From Lachnospiraceae bacterium (GTDB lineage Bacteria; Bacillota_A; Clostridia; Lachnospirales; Lachnospiraceae): a stretch of 53,497 nucleotides of DNA. Position 1 is the stretch's first letter. The number at the start of each line of letters is the position of its first letter. The notes under the pieces are model-generated. The model was not told where the DNA came from and did not search any database. It saw nothing but the letters and a program-made list of their open reading frames with translations. Made by a program: the position numbers and the translations under genes. Shown here in pieces: positions 32,850 through 42,755 of this stretch. The stretch spans positions 1-53,497 of the forward strand of contig JAETQR010000028.1 of the NCBI GenBank assembly GCA_021770615.1, given 5' to 3'.

Positions 32850-33599
32850 GTGAATGAAGAGATGAAACAAAGATTTACAGACCTTGCAAATACCTGCTAT
32901 CAGAAAGGGCATTATACGTTTTCACATTTTTTGTCGCCATCAGATATTGATGAATTTTATCAGATCCGGGATGAAATTTCTTTTGTGGGCTGCACGCTGT
33001 ACGGCGGGAGTCCGTATTCGGAGCGGCAGATGCTCCGTTTTGGAGATGAGGACATGCTCGGTTATGCCAGGCCCTTTCCGATCAGTTGTATCCATTGTCG
33101 TCCGGTCACTCCGAAATATGCGGAAAAGACCGGACACAGGGACATTCTTGGGGCGCTGATGAATCTTGGCATCGAGCGCGATGTGATCGGGGATATCTGG
33201 CTGAAAGATAAGGAGAGTTATTTCTTTTGTCTGGAGGGCATGAAGGATTATATCTGCGATAATCTTACAAAGATCCGCCATACGAATGTGATCTGTGAGC
33301 AGATTCCCGAGCTCCCCGAGGAATTTAAGCCTGAGCTGAGGGAAGAACAGTATATTATCGCATCGGAGCGGTGTGATGTACTGGTGGCAAAAATCTATAA
33401 TCTTTCCCGGGGAAAATGTATCCCATTGTTTCGGGAAAAGAAAGTTTTTGTGAACAGCAGGCAGTATGAAAATAATAGCGGGGGTTTGAAAAACGGGGAT
33501 GTGGTCAGTGTGAGGGGATATGGGAAATTTATATACCGGGGTGTTATCCGAGAGACGAAAAAGGGACGACTCACAGTATCTGTAGAGAAATATGTGTGA
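32850..33599 (+). CDS. S4-domain RNA-binding protein, RqcP2/YlmH-like
   Basis: 249 residues; GTG at 32850 with AGGAAG upstream, or ATG at 32862. An N-terminal ~75-residue region and middle domain (LGALMNLGIERDVIGDIWL) precede a C-terminal S4 domain (ASERCDVLVAKIYNLSRGK...VFVNSR...LKNGDVVSVRGYGKF). This matches YlmH/RqcP2 family proteins, which help ribosome-associated quality control by binding stalled 50S-peptidyl-tRNA. The usual cell-division cluster neighbours are absent here. Confidence 0.85.
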   Translation: MNEEMKQRFTDLANTCYQKGHYTFSHFLSPSDIDEFYQIRDEISFVGCTLYGGSPYSERQMLRFGDEDMLGYARPFPISCIHCRPVTPKYAEKTGHRDILGALMNLGIERDVIGDIWLKDKESYFFCLEGMKDYICDNLTKIRHTNVICEQIPELPEEFKPELREEQYIIASERCDVLVAKIYNLSRGKCIPLFREKKVFVNSRQYENNSGGLKNGDVVSVRGYGKFIYRGVIRETKKGRLTVSVEKYV

Positions 33600-33615
33600 A
33601 TAAATGGAGAAGAGG

Positions 33616-34446
33616 ATGGAAAAAAGAGAAAAGATAAGAAGGAGCGTCATGCTTGCCCTGGCAGGGGTGATGGTTTTGATCCTGATATTTGGAAAAAACA
33701 AAGAACAATTAGAAAAAGAAAATTCTACTAGCGTAGAACGCGAACAGGTGCAGGATCCGGTGGCCAGTACGGGGACAGCGATCCTGACAGCACCGGAGCC
33801 GACCCGGAATCCGGAAGACAACGTCTATTCTTTTTTGCAGGGGCCAAAGTCATGGAAAGAACGGCGTCCATGGTCAGGAAAATGGGGAAAAGAATATCAT
33901 GACGGTTCCTCATTTGGAGCCTTTGGATGTGGGTTTTGCTGCATGGCAAATATATATTCTACAATGACAGAATACAAATGTTCTCCGATTGACATTTATG
34001 AATATTCAAAAAAGAAAACGCCGTATGGCGGAGGAGGAGCAATTTCCTGGCAGTTGATGAGAAGAACGATGGCAGAGATCGGTTTTACGGTTAAGCTCGG
34101 CGAAAAACCGTCTACTTATGAAATGTTCAGGGAAGAGGTCAAACAGTCACAGGCGGTACTCGTACTTATATCCAGTTATAACGATGATTCGTACTGGAAA
34201 GATACGCCGGGGCATTATGTGATGCTGTTTCTATACGATGACGGAAAGCAGGATGTTTTCCTTACGGACTCGGGCGATCCGGAGCACAACCGCCACCGGA
34301 TCCCTCTTAAGATGATTTACAAAGCCTTGAAGACAAGTAGTGATTTTCAATACATGTCCGTTTTAGCATATGATGAAAAACAGGATAACTGGAAACATAA
34401 AGAGATAAACGGCACATGGGTAAGGCCTGAAGCCGGTGTGGATTAA
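33616..34446 (+). CDS. Membrane-anchored C39-like cysteine peptidase
   Basis: 276 residues from ATG 33616 (GGAG 6 nt upstream; ATG 33604 is possible). An N-terminal membrane anchor (SVMLALAGVMVLILIFG) is followed by a disordered linker, then a Peptidase_C39_2-like domain: Cys in GAFGCGFCCM, His in PGHYVMLFLYD and Asp in LTDSGDP. It is probably outside the membrane. Substrate unknown. It is separated by a promoter from dtd. Confidence 0.75.
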   Translation: MEKREKIRRSVMLALAGVMVLILIFGKNKEQLEKENSTSVEREQVQDPVASTGTAILTAPEPTRNPEDNVYSFLQGPKSWKERRPWSGKWGKEYHDGSSFGAFGCGFCCMANIYSTMTEYKCSPIDIYEYSKKKTPYGGGGAISWQLMRRTMAEIGFTVKLGEKPSTYEMFREEVKQSQAVLVLISSYNDDSYWKDTPGHYVMLFLYDDGKQDVFLTDSGDPEHNRHRIPLKMIYKALKTSSDFQYMSVLAYDEKQDNWKHKEINGTWVRPEAGVD

Positions 34447-34459
34447 TGATGTATGATCA

Positions 34460-34488
34460 TTGCTATTTATAAATGGATATAGTATAAT
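34460..34488 (+). promoter_or_regulatory. Sigma-A-type promoter of dtd operon
   Basis: TTGCTA and TATAAT separated by 17 bp, about 50 bp before dtd. Confidence 0.65.
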
Positions 34489-34538
34489 ATAGTAAAAAGA
34501 TTTTGCCATTATATTTCGTAAGGAAAGGACAGAATAAG

Positions 34539-34997
34539 ATGAAGTTTGTGATCCAAAGGGTAACACACGCCTCGGTGACGATCGAAGGAGAGGTAAAAGG
34601 AAAGATTGGAAGAGGATTTTTAGTCCTCATCGGGATTGGACAGGGGGACGATGAGAATATTGCGGACAAGCTTGTCCAGAAGTTAGTCAATATGCGTATT
34701 TTTGAAGATGAAAACGGAAAAACCAATCTGGGGCTTAAGGATGTAGACGGAGAACTGCTGCTTATTTCCCAGTTCACATTGTATGCAGACTGCCGGAAGG
34801 GGAATCGCCCTTCTTTTACAGGAGCGGGAGCACCGGATGAAGCAGAGCGTTTGTATGGGTATATCACTGCCCGCTGCAGGGAGGAGATCCCGGTCGTGGA
34901 GACCGGAGAGTTTGGTGCGGATATGAAGGTGGAACTTTTGAATGACGGGCCGTTCACAGTCATACTGGACAGCGAGGAAATTTGTGCGAAACGATGA
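34539..34997 (+). CDS. dtd: D-aminoacyl-tRNA deacylase
   Basis: 152 residues from ATG 34539 (AAGGAAAGG upstream). It hydrolyses D-amino acids wrongly attached to tRNA. Both family motifs are present: [17 protein letters not shown] near residues 77-93 and [11 protein letters not shown] near 132-142 (usual Gly-cisPro region reads GPFT). Standard length. The following lipoprotein gene starts within 15 bp, so they share a transcript. Confidence 0.95.
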   Translation: MKFVIQRVTHASVTIEGEVKGKIGRGFLVLIGIGQGDDENIADKLVQKLVNMRIFEDENGKTNLGLKDVDGELLLISQFTLYADCRKGNRPSFTGAGAPDEAERLYGYITARCREEIPVVETGEFGADMKVELLNDGPFTVILDSEEICAKR

Positions 34998-35011
34998 AGG
35001 GGGTGCCTGTT

Positions 35012-36463
35012 TTGAGGAGAAAAGAAATTCGTTCGAGGGTGTCAGGGTTGGTCATAGCGGCATCGTTAGCTGCCGGACTGTTATCCGGTTGTGGCGGCGA
35101 ATATGCCACGACGTTTCATAATGGGACGGGAAGTGCATTGGGAACGTCAGTGAATGCTACGGGACAGGCGGTTTCCGGTTCGCCTGTTTCCGGGGAAGTG
35201 GAAAATACAGAGCAGTATCGTTTTTGCAATAAAACACATTTGTATTACCGTGATTACGGTGAAGAGGATTATTTCCTGGTGGAGCGTAGCCTGGAGGATT
35301 CCTCTGAGCAGAAAATTCCCATAAAAAATTTTGCAAAGGTTTGTTATGTGGATAACGACTGGGTGTATTATGTGAAATGGAAAGAAGCAGACAAAGATAA
35401 TGTGGAAGGACGATATTCTTATGACCAGTTGTGGCGGGCGCCGATCCGGGAGAAAACAGGTGAAAGAACGCTGGATGTGAAAGGGGAAGAACTGATTTTT
35501 ACAGAAAAATCGGGAATCGGTGATGGTAAGTTCGACTATTCCTGGGAAAATTTTTATTGCGACGGGCGTTATATCCTGTATGTCACAACGGATGATTATA
35601 CGCTGAAAGAGTATGATTTAAAGAAAAGAAAGTATATAAAGCCATCAGGGAGAAAGAGTCTGGATATTGCGGACATCGTTGCAGTCTGTGGAAAGACAGG
35701 TATGGTCAGTTTTAGTACACAGGGAGAGGGAGTATACCGGATGGATCCGGACACAGGGGAGCTGAGGCGGATTACAAAAAAACGGGTATATGCAGAAAAT
35801 GCGGTGGGGACAGAAGATGATTTGTTTTATCAGGAAAGTTTTGATGAAACTTATGCTGTGTGGCGGTACCATATTGAGGATGACAGCAAACAGAAGATTC
35901 TTGTGCCAAAACAGCTGAAAAAGAAGCTGGAAGAAGAGGAACTCATGGATTTTTCCAAAGGCAGGGAACATTTCTATTATGTATCAGATATGTTTACCAG
36001 GGGAAATGATCTGTACTACCAGGTATCTTTGTCATGGATGGAAGGAGAGACAGAGTATCAGGATTATGTGATATTCCGTGTGGAACAGGACAAAACGGAC
36101 GAACTTATTTATGAAAAGAAACTTTCTGAAGTGTTAAAAAATCCGCTGGAAAACCAGAAGGCATTTGACAAGGAAAGCCGGGTTCCCGGCGGTGCCCCGG
36201 GCAGGGAAAATATCATTTACCGGAGCCGTGGGGGAGTGATCCTGATGACAGAGGAAAGTGCGTACTATGTTCTTTATGACCCGCAGGAGGGCAAAAACCG
36301 GCTGGGGTGTTACGATTTTGCCAGTGGGCAGTTAAAATATGTGACAAAGGAAGACAGGGAATTTGATCAGATCATGTACCAGTACGGAGATGTGTTATTC
36401 GCCGGATCGTACCAATGGGGGATTTTCCGTTTCCTGCCAAACAATGAGGAACTATCATTATGA
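35012..36463 (+). CDS. Lipoprotein with probable beta-propeller-like repeats
   Basis: 483 residues from TTG 35012, chosen because AAGGGGGTG lies 7 nt upstream and the N-terminus then is a good signal peptide ending LLSGC (Cys27); ATG 34994 is an alternative. The mature part is rich in Tyr/Trp and repeating segments such as KVCYVDNDWVYYVKW and GRYILYVTTDDYTLKEYDL, resembling DUF5050-type propeller repeats. Extracellular and lipid-anchored; function unknown. Its stop overlaps the recQ start (ATGA). Confidence 0.7.
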   Translation: MRRKEIRSRVSGLVIAASLAAGLLSGCGGEYATTFHNGTGSALGTSVNATGQAVSGSPVSGEVENTEQYRFCNKTHLYYRDYGEEDYFLVERSLEDSSEQKIPIKNFAKVCYVDNDWVYYVKWKEADKDNVEGRYSYDQLWRAPIREKTGERTLDVKGEELIFTEKSGIGDGKFDYSWENFYCDGRYILYVTTDDYTLKEYDLKKRKYIKPSGRKSLDIADIVAVCGKTGMVSFSTQGEGVYRMDPDTGELRRITKKRVYAENAVGTEDDLFYQESFDETYAVWRYHIEDDSKQKILVPKQLKKKLEEEELMDFSKGREHFYYVSDMFTRGNDLYYQVSLSWMEGETEYQDYVIFRVEQDKTDELIYEKKLSEVLKNPLENQKAFDKESRVPGGAPGRENIIYRSRGGVILMTEESAYYVLYDPQEGKNRLGCYDFASGQLKYVTKEDREFDQIMYQYGDVLFAGSYQWGIFRFLPNNEELSL

Positions 36464-38286
36464 AACAATTATTAAAACAATATTTTGGCTATAACGATTT
36501 TCGCCCCGGTCAGGAAAAACTCATTGAGGAGATCCTGTCTGGCAGGGATGTGTTGGGAATTATGCCAACCGGAGCCGGAAAATCGATCTGTTATCAGATC
36601 CCTGCGCTGAAATTTGAGGGGATCACGCTCGTCATTTCTCCGCTTATTTCCCTTATGAAAGATCAGGTGAGTGCGCTGAATGAGGTGGGGATCCATGCGG
36701 CCTATATCAATAGTTCACTGAGCGAAGATCAGGTCCGTACTGTGTTCCAAAGGGCAAAAGAGGGGGCATATAAGATTATTTATATAGCGCCGGAGCGTCT
36801 GGATACGGAGCGGTTCAACGAATTTATCGAAAAGACGGACATTTCCCTTGTCGCTGTGGACGAGGCTCATTGTGTCTCCCAGTGGGGACAGGATTTCCGG
36901 CCCGGATATCTGAATATTGCAGTATTTATGAAAAAAATGTCGGGATGGAAAAGACGTCCCGTACTCTGTGCATTTACGGCTACGGCGACGAAAGAGGTCA
37001 GGGACGATGTGGTCCGCATGCTTGGCCTGAGGAGGCCGGAGATTCTTGTGACCGGATTTAACCGGGAAAATCTTTATTTTTCGGTGAATCAGGTGGAGGA
37101 TAAAAAACAGGAAGCTTTAAAGTATGTCAGGGAGCATGACGGGCAGAGTGGTATCATTTACTGCAATACGAGAAAGAATGTAGAAGAGGTTTTTGAATTT
37201 TTGTCAGAAAATAATCTGTCTGTGGCGAAGTACCATGCCGGGATGAGTACCCGTGACAGGGAAAAAAGCCAGGAGGATTTTATCTATGACAGAAAGCAGG
37301 TTATCGTGGCGACAAATGCATTTGGAATGGGGATCGATAAGTCAGATGTTCGCTATGTCCTGCATTACAATATGCCACAGAGCATGGAGAACTATTACCA
37401 AGAGGCGGGAAGGGCCGGACGGGATGGCGCAGAAGCGGAGTGCATGTTATTTTATGCTCCGAAAGATGTGGCGGTGAACCGGTTTCTGATCGAGAATAAA
37501 GAGACAAAGCGGGAAATGGATGAGTGGGAGAGGCGGGAAATACTCGAGCATGACCGGAAGAAGTTAAGAGCAATGACATTTTATGGTACGACCAAAGAGT
37601 GCCTGCGTCAATATATACTGAATTACTTCGGGGAGACTACATACGTAGAATGCGGAAAATGTGCAAACTGCAATGCAGATTTTGAAAGACACGATGTGAC
37701 GGGACTCGCAAAAAATATTGTAAACTGTGTATATGAGCTGCGGCAGTGTTTTGGGATCAACACGATCATTGATATCGTGCGGGGAAGTAAAAAAAAGCAT
37801 ATAGTATCTAAGCGGTTTGACAAACTCAGGTCGTATGGAAGATTGTCGGCGTATTCGGAAGCCACACTCCGTCAGGTGATCGATGCGCTGCTTCAGGAAG
37901 GGCTTCTGATCCAGACGGCGGATAAATATCCGGTGGTACGGCTTGGCTCAGACTATATGAAACTGAATGAAATGGACTTTGGTGTCTACATTAAAAGTGA
38001 GGTCAGGAAAAACCGCGGGCGGGAGCTTAAGAAAAGTCTGCTGGATGACAAGGGCGGTGAATTGTTTGAAAAACTGAGGGAACTCCGGCTGAAATTTGCA
38101 AGGAAAGAAGGAGTGCCTCCTTTTTGTGTTTTCACAGACAAAACACTGGTGGATATGTGCAGAAAACGGCCACATACAGGGGAGGAGATGCTGGAAGTGT
38201 CAGGAGTGGGGGAAAATAAGCTGAAAAAATATGGGGAGAAATTTTTGGAGGTTATTGCCCTGGAGGGAGAGGATGGAAATACATGA
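36460..38286 (+). CDS. recQ: ATP-dependent DNA helicase RecQ
   Basis: 608 residues. Superfamily 2 helicase: Walker A MPTGAGKS near 32-39, DEAH with the RecQ loop (DEAHCVSQWGQDFRP near 130-144), SAT-like AFTATAT, and QEAGRAGRDG motif VI near 312. A zinc-binding region with CANC near 402 and a winged helix follow. The C-terminus has an HRDC-like segment (HTGEEMLEVSGVGENKLKKYGEKFLEVI). It unwinds DNA during recombination and repair. Overlaps both neighbours by 4 bp. Confidence 0.95.
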   Translation: MKQLLKQYFGYNDFRPGQEKLIEEILSGRDVLGIMPTGAGKSICYQIPALKFEGITLVISPLISLMKDQVSALNEVGIHAAYINSSLSEDQVRTVFQRAKEGAYKIIYIAPERLDTERFNEFIEKTDISLVAVDEAHCVSQWGQDFRPGYLNIAVFMKKMSGWKRRPVLCAFTATATKEVRDDVVRMLGLRRPEILVTGFNRENLYFSVNQVEDKKQEALKYVREHDGQSGIIYCNTRKNVEEVFEFLSENNLSVAKYHAGMSTRDREKSQEDFIYDRKQVIVATNAFGMGIDKSDVRYVLHYNMPQSMENYYQEAGRAGRDGAEAECMLFYAPKDVAVNRFLIENKETKREMDEWERREILEHDRKKLRAMTFYGTTKECLRQYILNYFGETTYVECGKCANCNADFERHDVTGLAKNIVNCVYELRQCFGINTIIDIVRGSKKKHIVSKRFDKLRSYGRLSAYSEATLRQVIDALLQEGLLIQTADKYPVVRLGSDYMKLNEMDFGVYIKSEVRKNRGRELKKSLLDDKGGELFEKLRELRLKFARKEGVPPFCVFTDKTLVDMCRKRPHTGEEMLEVSGVGENKLKKYGEKFLEVIALEGEDGNT

Positions 38287-39164
38287 ATTTATTTAAAATC
38301 GCCTTACTGCAGATTGCCCCCTGTAAAACCATGGAGGAGAATCTCGAAAAGGGCATCAGGCATTGTATCAATGCGAAAGAAAAAGGCGCTGATCTTGCAC
38401 TGTTTCCGGAAATGTGGAGTAACGGATATAACATTTATGACCGTCCTGTCAGTGAATGGAAAGCGGAAGCCGTTTCTGTTGACAGTGATTTTGTACGTGC
38501 TTTCGGCAGTCTTGCAAAGAAACTTGATATGGCTATTGGTATGACCCTGCTTGAAAAATATGAAAACGCTCCCCGCAATTCGCTTATTCTTTTTGACCGA
38601 TTTGGGGAACAAAAATTAGTATATGCCAAAGTACATACCTGTGATTTCGATGTGGAGCGGAGTTTAACACCTGGCGAAGATTTTTATGTGACTACGCTCG
38701 ACACTGCCTGTGGAGAAATAAAAGTCGGCGCGATGATTTGTTATGACAGGGAATTTCCGGAAAGCGCAAGAATTTTAATGCTGAAAGGTGCAGAACTTAT
38801 TCTTGTGCCGAATGCTTGCCCAATGGAAATAAACCGTCTTTCCCAGCTTCGTGCCAGAGCATTTGAAAATATGACGGCAATCGCCACCTGTAATTATCCG
38901 GTATCCGTACCTGATTGTAATGGCGGTTCCAGTGTCTTTGATGGCGTTGCGTATCTTCCGGAGTTAGATCATTCGCGGGATACCTGTATACTTCAGGCGG
39001 ATGAGAAAGAAGGTATTTATATCGCTGAGCTTGATCTGGAACAACTGCGCAATTATCGTGAAAAGGAGGTACACGGCAATTCGTTTCGCCATCCGAAGAA
39101 GTATGGACTTTTAGTTGATACAAAAATTCACGATCCGTTTGTAAGAAATAATTACAGGGAGTAA
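38283..39164 (+). CDS. Carbon-nitrogen hydrolase (nitrilase superfamily)
   Basis: 293 residues. The catalytic triad is E43 in LFPEMW, K116 in YAKVHTCDFD and C153 in MICYDREFPES. The last residues (HGNSFRHPKKYG) resemble N-carbamoylputrescine amidase and related amidases. It should hydrolyse an amide or carbamoyl group; the substrate is not clear. The start overlaps recQ by 4 bp. Its codon use is slightly richer in A/T than recQ. Confidence 0.88.
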   Translation: MNLFKIALLQIAPCKTMEENLEKGIRHCINAKEKGADLALFPEMWSNGYNIYDRPVSEWKAEAVSVDSDFVRAFGSLAKKLDMAIGMTLLEKYENAPRNSLILFDRFGEQKLVYAKVHTCDFDVERSLTPGEDFYVTTLDTACGEIKVGAMICYDREFPESARILMLKGAELILVPNACPMEINRLSQLRARAFENMTAIATCNYPVSVPDCNGGSSVFDGVAYLPELDHSRDTCILQADEKEGIYIAELDLEQLRNYREKEVHGNSFRHPKKYGLLVDTKIHDPFVRNNYRE

Positions 39165-39189
39165 CAGAGTGTAAAAACGCTTTGCCGAT

Positions 39190-39218
39190 TTGACAGAAAC
39201 CCCGCCCCGTGATATAAT
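39190..39218 (+). promoter_or_regulatory. Promoter of the riboflavin operon
   Basis: Consensus TTGACA and TATAAT with 17 bp spacing, about 16 bp before the FMN aptamer. Confidence 0.85.
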
Positions 39219-39233
39219 AGCAACCAGTGAAAT

Positions 39234-39361
39234 GATCTTCAGGGCGAGGTGCGATTCCTCACCGGCGGTAAAGCCCGCGACCGGTATGTGGCAGATGTTC
39301 CATGTACTGCTGATTTGGTGAAATTCCAAAGCCGACAGTATAGTCTGGATGAGAGAAGACA
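39234..39361 (+). ncRNA. FMN riboswitch (RFN element)
   Basis: The conserved RFN parts are present in order: GATCTTCAGGGC at the 5' side of P1, CACCGGCGGTAAAGCCCGCG, GATTTGGTGAAATTCCAAAGCC and the closing GGATGAGAGAAGAC. It binds FMN and ends transcription early when FMN is plentiful, through the terminator at 39394-39429. Controls ribD-ribE-ribBA-ribH. Confidence 0.95.
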
Positions 39362-39393
39362 GGATCGGATTTTTTTGTATGATTTGATTTTAC

Positions 39394-39429
39394 AGACCCT
39401 GGAGTTATTATATCCGGGGTCTTTTGTTT
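39394..39429 (+). terminator. FMN-riboswitch-controlled terminator
   Basis: AGACCCTGG pairs with CCGGGGTCT, followed by TTTTGTTTG. It lies just before the ribD ribosome site. Confidence 0.85.
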
Positions 39430-39444
39430 GTAAGGGAGGAAGTT

Positions 39445-40557
39445 ATGGATCAGCACGAAATATATATGAAACGCGCGCTTGCACTCGCAGAATCTGCGAT
39501 GGGGCATACCTCTCCGAATCCGATGGTGGGCTGTGTCGTGGTAAAGGATGGCAGGATCGTGGCAGAGGGGTGTCATGAAAAATACGGGGAATTCCATGCA
39601 GAAAGAAATGCATTGACGAGGTGCATGGAAGATGTGAGCGGCGCCAGTATGTATGTTACATTGGAACCATGCTGCCACACAGGAAAGACGCCGCCCTGCA
39701 CGGATATCATCATTGAGAGGAAAATTGGCAGGGTATATGTGGGGGCTATGGATCCGAATCCCAAAGTAGCAGGGAATGGAGTCAGGATACTGCAGGAGCA
39801 TGGGATCAGGGTGGAGACCGGCATACTGGAAGAGGAATGTCTCCGGTTGAATGAAATCTTCTTTCATTATATCCGTACCGGATTCCCGTTTATCGCAATG
39901 AAATATGCGATGACGCTCGATGGAAAGATCGCATCTTTTACCGGGGATTCCAAATGGGTGACGGGGGAAAAAGCGAGGGAGCATGTGCATGTCCTGCGGA
40001 AGAAATATTCTGCGATCATGGCGGGGGTGGATACGGTCATTGCGGACGATCCGATGTTAAACTGCCGGATCGATGAGGGGGTGGATCCGATCCGGGTCAT
40101 TTGCGATTCTCATCTCAGGATCCCACTGGAAAGCCGGATCATAAAAAGTGCAGACCGAATACGGACGATTGTGGCCTATGCGGAAGGTGCAGATGAAACG
40201 GTTCGGAAGAAACTAGAGACTACTGGAGTAGAATTGATAAAGACAGAGAATGAAAAACAGGTTTTTTTGCCCCGCCTTTTTGAGGAATTGGGGCAGAGAA
40301 AGATTGACAGTGTCCTTGTGGAAGGCGGAGGGACACTACATGGATCCCTTCTTGCTTCCGGATGCGTGAACCGGGTATATGCCTATATCGCACCTAAGCT
40401 TGTCGGTGGATGTGGGGCAAAATCTCCGGTCGGGGGAAGAGGAATCGAACGGATGGCAGATGCCAGAGGGCTCTCTGACATAGAAATCCTCTCCCTGGGA
40501 GAGGATATATGTATGACAGGCAGGATGGAGGCGCAGGGATGTTTACAGGAATCATAG
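39445..40557 (+). CDS. ribD: Bifunctional riboflavin deaminase/reductase
   Basis: 370 residues from ATG 39445 (GGGAGG upstream). It deaminates and then reduces the pyrimidine intermediate in riboflavin synthesis. N-terminal deaminase: HAERNAL near 50-56 and PCCHTGKTPPC near 75-85 bind zinc. C-terminal reductase: MTLDGKIAS near 155 and VEGGGTLHGSL near 291. Overlaps ribE by 19 bp. Regulated by the FMN riboswitch. Confidence 0.97.
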   Translation: MDQHEIYMKRALALAESAMGHTSPNPMVGCVVVKDGRIVAEGCHEKYGEFHAERNALTRCMEDVSGASMYVTLEPCCHTGKTPPCTDIIIERKIGRVYVGAMDPNPKVAGNGVRILQEHGIRVETGILEEECLRLNEIFFHYIRTGFPFIAMKYAMTLDGKIASFTGDSKWVTGEKAREHVHVLRKKYSAIMAGVDTVIADDPMLNCRIDEGVDPIRVICDSHLRIPLESRIIKSADRIRTIVAYAEGADETVRKKLETTGVELIKTENEKQVFLPRLFEELGQRKIDSVLVEGGGTLHGSLLASGCVNRVYAYIAPKLVGGCGAKSPVGGRGIERMADARGLSDIEILSLGEDICMTGRMEAQGCLQES

Positions 40558-41225
40558 AAGAGATCGGTACGATCGATTTCATCAGAAAAGGAAGCCAGTC
40601 GGCCGTGCTTGGGATTCGATGTAAAAAAGTACTTGAGGGCACAAGGATCGGAGATAGTATCGCAGTCAACGGAGTATGCCTGACGGTGACAGGAATGAAC
40701 AGCGGCGGTTATACGGCGGACGTCATGGCGGAGACTCTGGCACGCAGTTCGCTCGGACAGCTTTCCAAAGGAAGCCGGGTGAATCTGGAGCGTGCGATGG
40801 CGGCGGATGGAAGATTTGGCGGCCATATGGTGGCCGGCCATATTGACGGAACCGGGACCGTGAAGGAGATACGGAAGGATGAGACAGCGGTCTGGTATAC
40901 GATCGGGGCAGAGGAATCTGTTTTAAGATATGTAGTAGAGAAAGGATCGATCGCAATCGATGGGATCAGTCTGACTGTGGCGGGAGTGACCGGTTCTGAT
41001 CTGACCGTTTCTGTTATTCCTCACACACAGGGCGAGACTACTTTATCGGACCGGAGAATCGGTGATATGGTAAATCTTGAATGTGATGTGATCGGGAAAT
41101 ACATTGAGAAGCTGTGCATGCCATGGAATGATTCTACAAAAGTAGAGCAAAATAGGAAAGCAGGTGCAAAAACAGGAAACCAAAAACTTTCAGAGGCATT
41201 TCTGATCGAAAATGGATTTTTGTGA
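40539..41225 (+). CDS. ribE: Riboflavin synthase alpha subunit
   Basis: 228 residues. It converts two molecules of dimethylribityllumazine to riboflavin. The two internal lumazine-binding repeats begin MFTGIIEEIG and MAADGRFGGHMVAGHIDGTG (the second repeat near residue 87), and the characteristic GVCLTV/GISLTV motifs are found at about 45 and 143. Ribosome site GGAGGCG lies within ribD. Confidence 0.96.
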   Translation: MFTGIIEEIGTIDFIRKGSQSAVLGIRCKKVLEGTRIGDSIAVNGVCLTVTGMNSGGYTADVMAETLARSSLGQLSKGSRVNLERAMAADGRFGGHMVAGHIDGTGTVKEIRKDETAVWYTIGAEESVLRYVVEKGSIAIDGISLTVAGVTGSDLTVSVIPHTQGETTLSDRRIGDMVNLECDVIGKYIEKLCMPWNDSTKVEQNRKAGAKTGNQKLSEAFLIENGFL

Positions 41226-41246
41226 TTAATAAGGAAGGGAAAAATA

Positions 41247-42461
41247 ATGGCTGATAAAGAACAGTTTGGAAAATTAGAACAGGCATTGCAGGATCTGCGG
41301 GATGGGAAACTCATTCTTGTGATTGATGATCCGGAGAGGGAAAATGAAGGGGATCTGATCTGTGCGGCTGAACATGCGACCCCGGAAAATGTGAATATCA
41401 TGGCGAGCCTTGCCAAGGGTCTAATCTGCATGCCGATGAGCAGGGAAATGTGCGAAAGGCTCGGGCTGTCCCAGATGGTGGAGGTAAACACCGATAATCA
41501 CTCGACAGCATTTACCGTTTCGATCGACCATGTAGAGACAACGACAGGCATCTCTGCCTTTGAGCGGTCTCTGACGGCAGTAAAAACGGTGGAGGATGAT
41601 GCGAGGCCGGAAGACTTCAGGAGGCCGGGACACATGTTTCCGCTGGAGGCGAGAGAAGGGGGTGTGCTCAAACGTGCCGGGCACACAGAGGCCACGGTGG
41701 ATCTGATGAGACTTGCAGGCCTCAAAGAATGCGGCCTGTGCTGTGAGATCATGAGAGAAGACGGGAGCATGATGCGGACGACGGAACTCCTTAAGTTTGC
41801 AAAAGAGCATGGATTTACGGTTATCACCGTCGAGGAGATCATACGGAAGCGGCTGGAAAAGGAAAGTCTCGTAGAGAAGGAAGCAGAGGCAAAGCTTCCG
41901 ACCAAATACGGTGACTTTACGATACATGGCTATGAAAATAAGCTGAACGGTGAACACCATGTGGCGCTCACGATGGGAGATGTGTCCGATGGAAAACCGG
42001 TGCTGTGCCGTGTTCATTCCGAGTGTCTGACCGGGGATGTGTTTGGGTCGAACCGTTGTGACTGTGGAGAGCAGCTTGAGAGCGCCCTGAAAATGATCGC
42101 GAAAGAAGGACGGGGCATCCTTCTTTATATGCGGCAGGAGGGACGTGGCATCGGCCTCATCAATAAATTAAAGGCATATGAACTGCAGGAGCAGGGATAC
42201 GATACCGTAGAGGCAAATATTAAACTGGGATTTGCCCCTGACCTGCGCGAGTATGGGATTGGAGCGCAGATCCTGTATGATCTCGGGGTGAAAAAACTCA
42301 GGCTTCTTACGAATAACCCGACAAAGATCGCCGGGCTAAGCGGATACGGGATCAGTATCGAAGAGCGTGTGCCGATCCAGATCGAGCCGAGGCGGGAGGA
42401 CTTTAAATATCTTCTGACGAAGCAGGAGAAGATGCAGCATATGACAAACTATAAAAAATGA
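41247..42461 (+). CDS. ribBA: Bifunctional DHBP synthase / GTP cyclohydrolase II
   Basis: 404 residues. The N-terminal half makes dihydroxybutanone phosphate ([11 protein letters not shown] near 29-39, with the acidic loop, and HTEATVDL near 147). The C-terminal half opens GTP: zinc ligands in [21 protein letters not shown] near 255-275 and RQEGRGIGL near 294. It supplies both substrates of the pathway. Followed by a long hairpin before ribH. Confidence 0.97.
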   Translation: MADKEQFGKLEQALQDLRDGKLILVIDDPERENEGDLICAAEHATPENVNIMASLAKGLICMPMSREMCERLGLSQMVEVNTDNHSTAFTVSIDHVETTTGISAFERSLTAVKTVEDDARPEDFRRPGHMFPLEAREGGVLKRAGHTEATVDLMRLAGLKECGLCCEIMREDGSMMRTTELLKFAKEHGFTVITVEEIIRKRLEKESLVEKEAEAKLPTKYGDFTIHGYENKLNGEHHVALTMGDVSDGKPVLCRVHSECLTGDVFGSNRCDCGEQLESALKMIAKEGRGILLYMRQEGRGIGLINKLKAYELQEQGYDTVEANIKLGFAPDLREYGIGAQILYDLGVKKLRLLTNNPTKIAGLSGYGISIEERVPIQIEPRREDFKYLLTKQEKMQHMTNYKK

Positions 42462-42462
42462 C

Positions 42463-42693
42463 AGGGTGTCAAAAGCCCGTTGTTTTTTCATGTACTGGCA
42501 ATATGCACAAAAAACAATATCCTCGCAGCCGGATGCACGAACCATTCCGCAGAGCCCAGGGCGTGGAAATCGTGTTCAGCAAAGGCTTTCACGATTTCCT
42601 GAGTCTCCGCTCCATCGTGCATAATGCTGCTCATCTTATTGTTTTTTGTGCATATTGCCAGCCCCCTTGATGAAAAGGGGCTTTTGACACCCT
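42463..42693. repeat. Long hairpin element D between ribBA and ribH
   Basis: AGGGTGTCAAAAGCCC pairs with GGGCTTTTGACACCCT at the ends. A 22-bp perfect pair (starting GGCAATATGCACAAAA) lies inside, then GATGCACGA/TCGTGCAT and GGAAATCGTG/CACGATTTCC at the tip. It begins 1 bp after the ribBA stop. The unpaired right segment also can form CCCCTT/AAGGGG plus TTTT, a terminator-like alternative. It may reduce or stabilise the ribH part of the transcript. Confidence 0.8.
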
Positions 42694-42755
42694 AACCAAA
42701 TAAGTTAAAATAAATAAGAAAACAGGCGTTAAAAGCCGCAGAATGGAGGAAGAAA

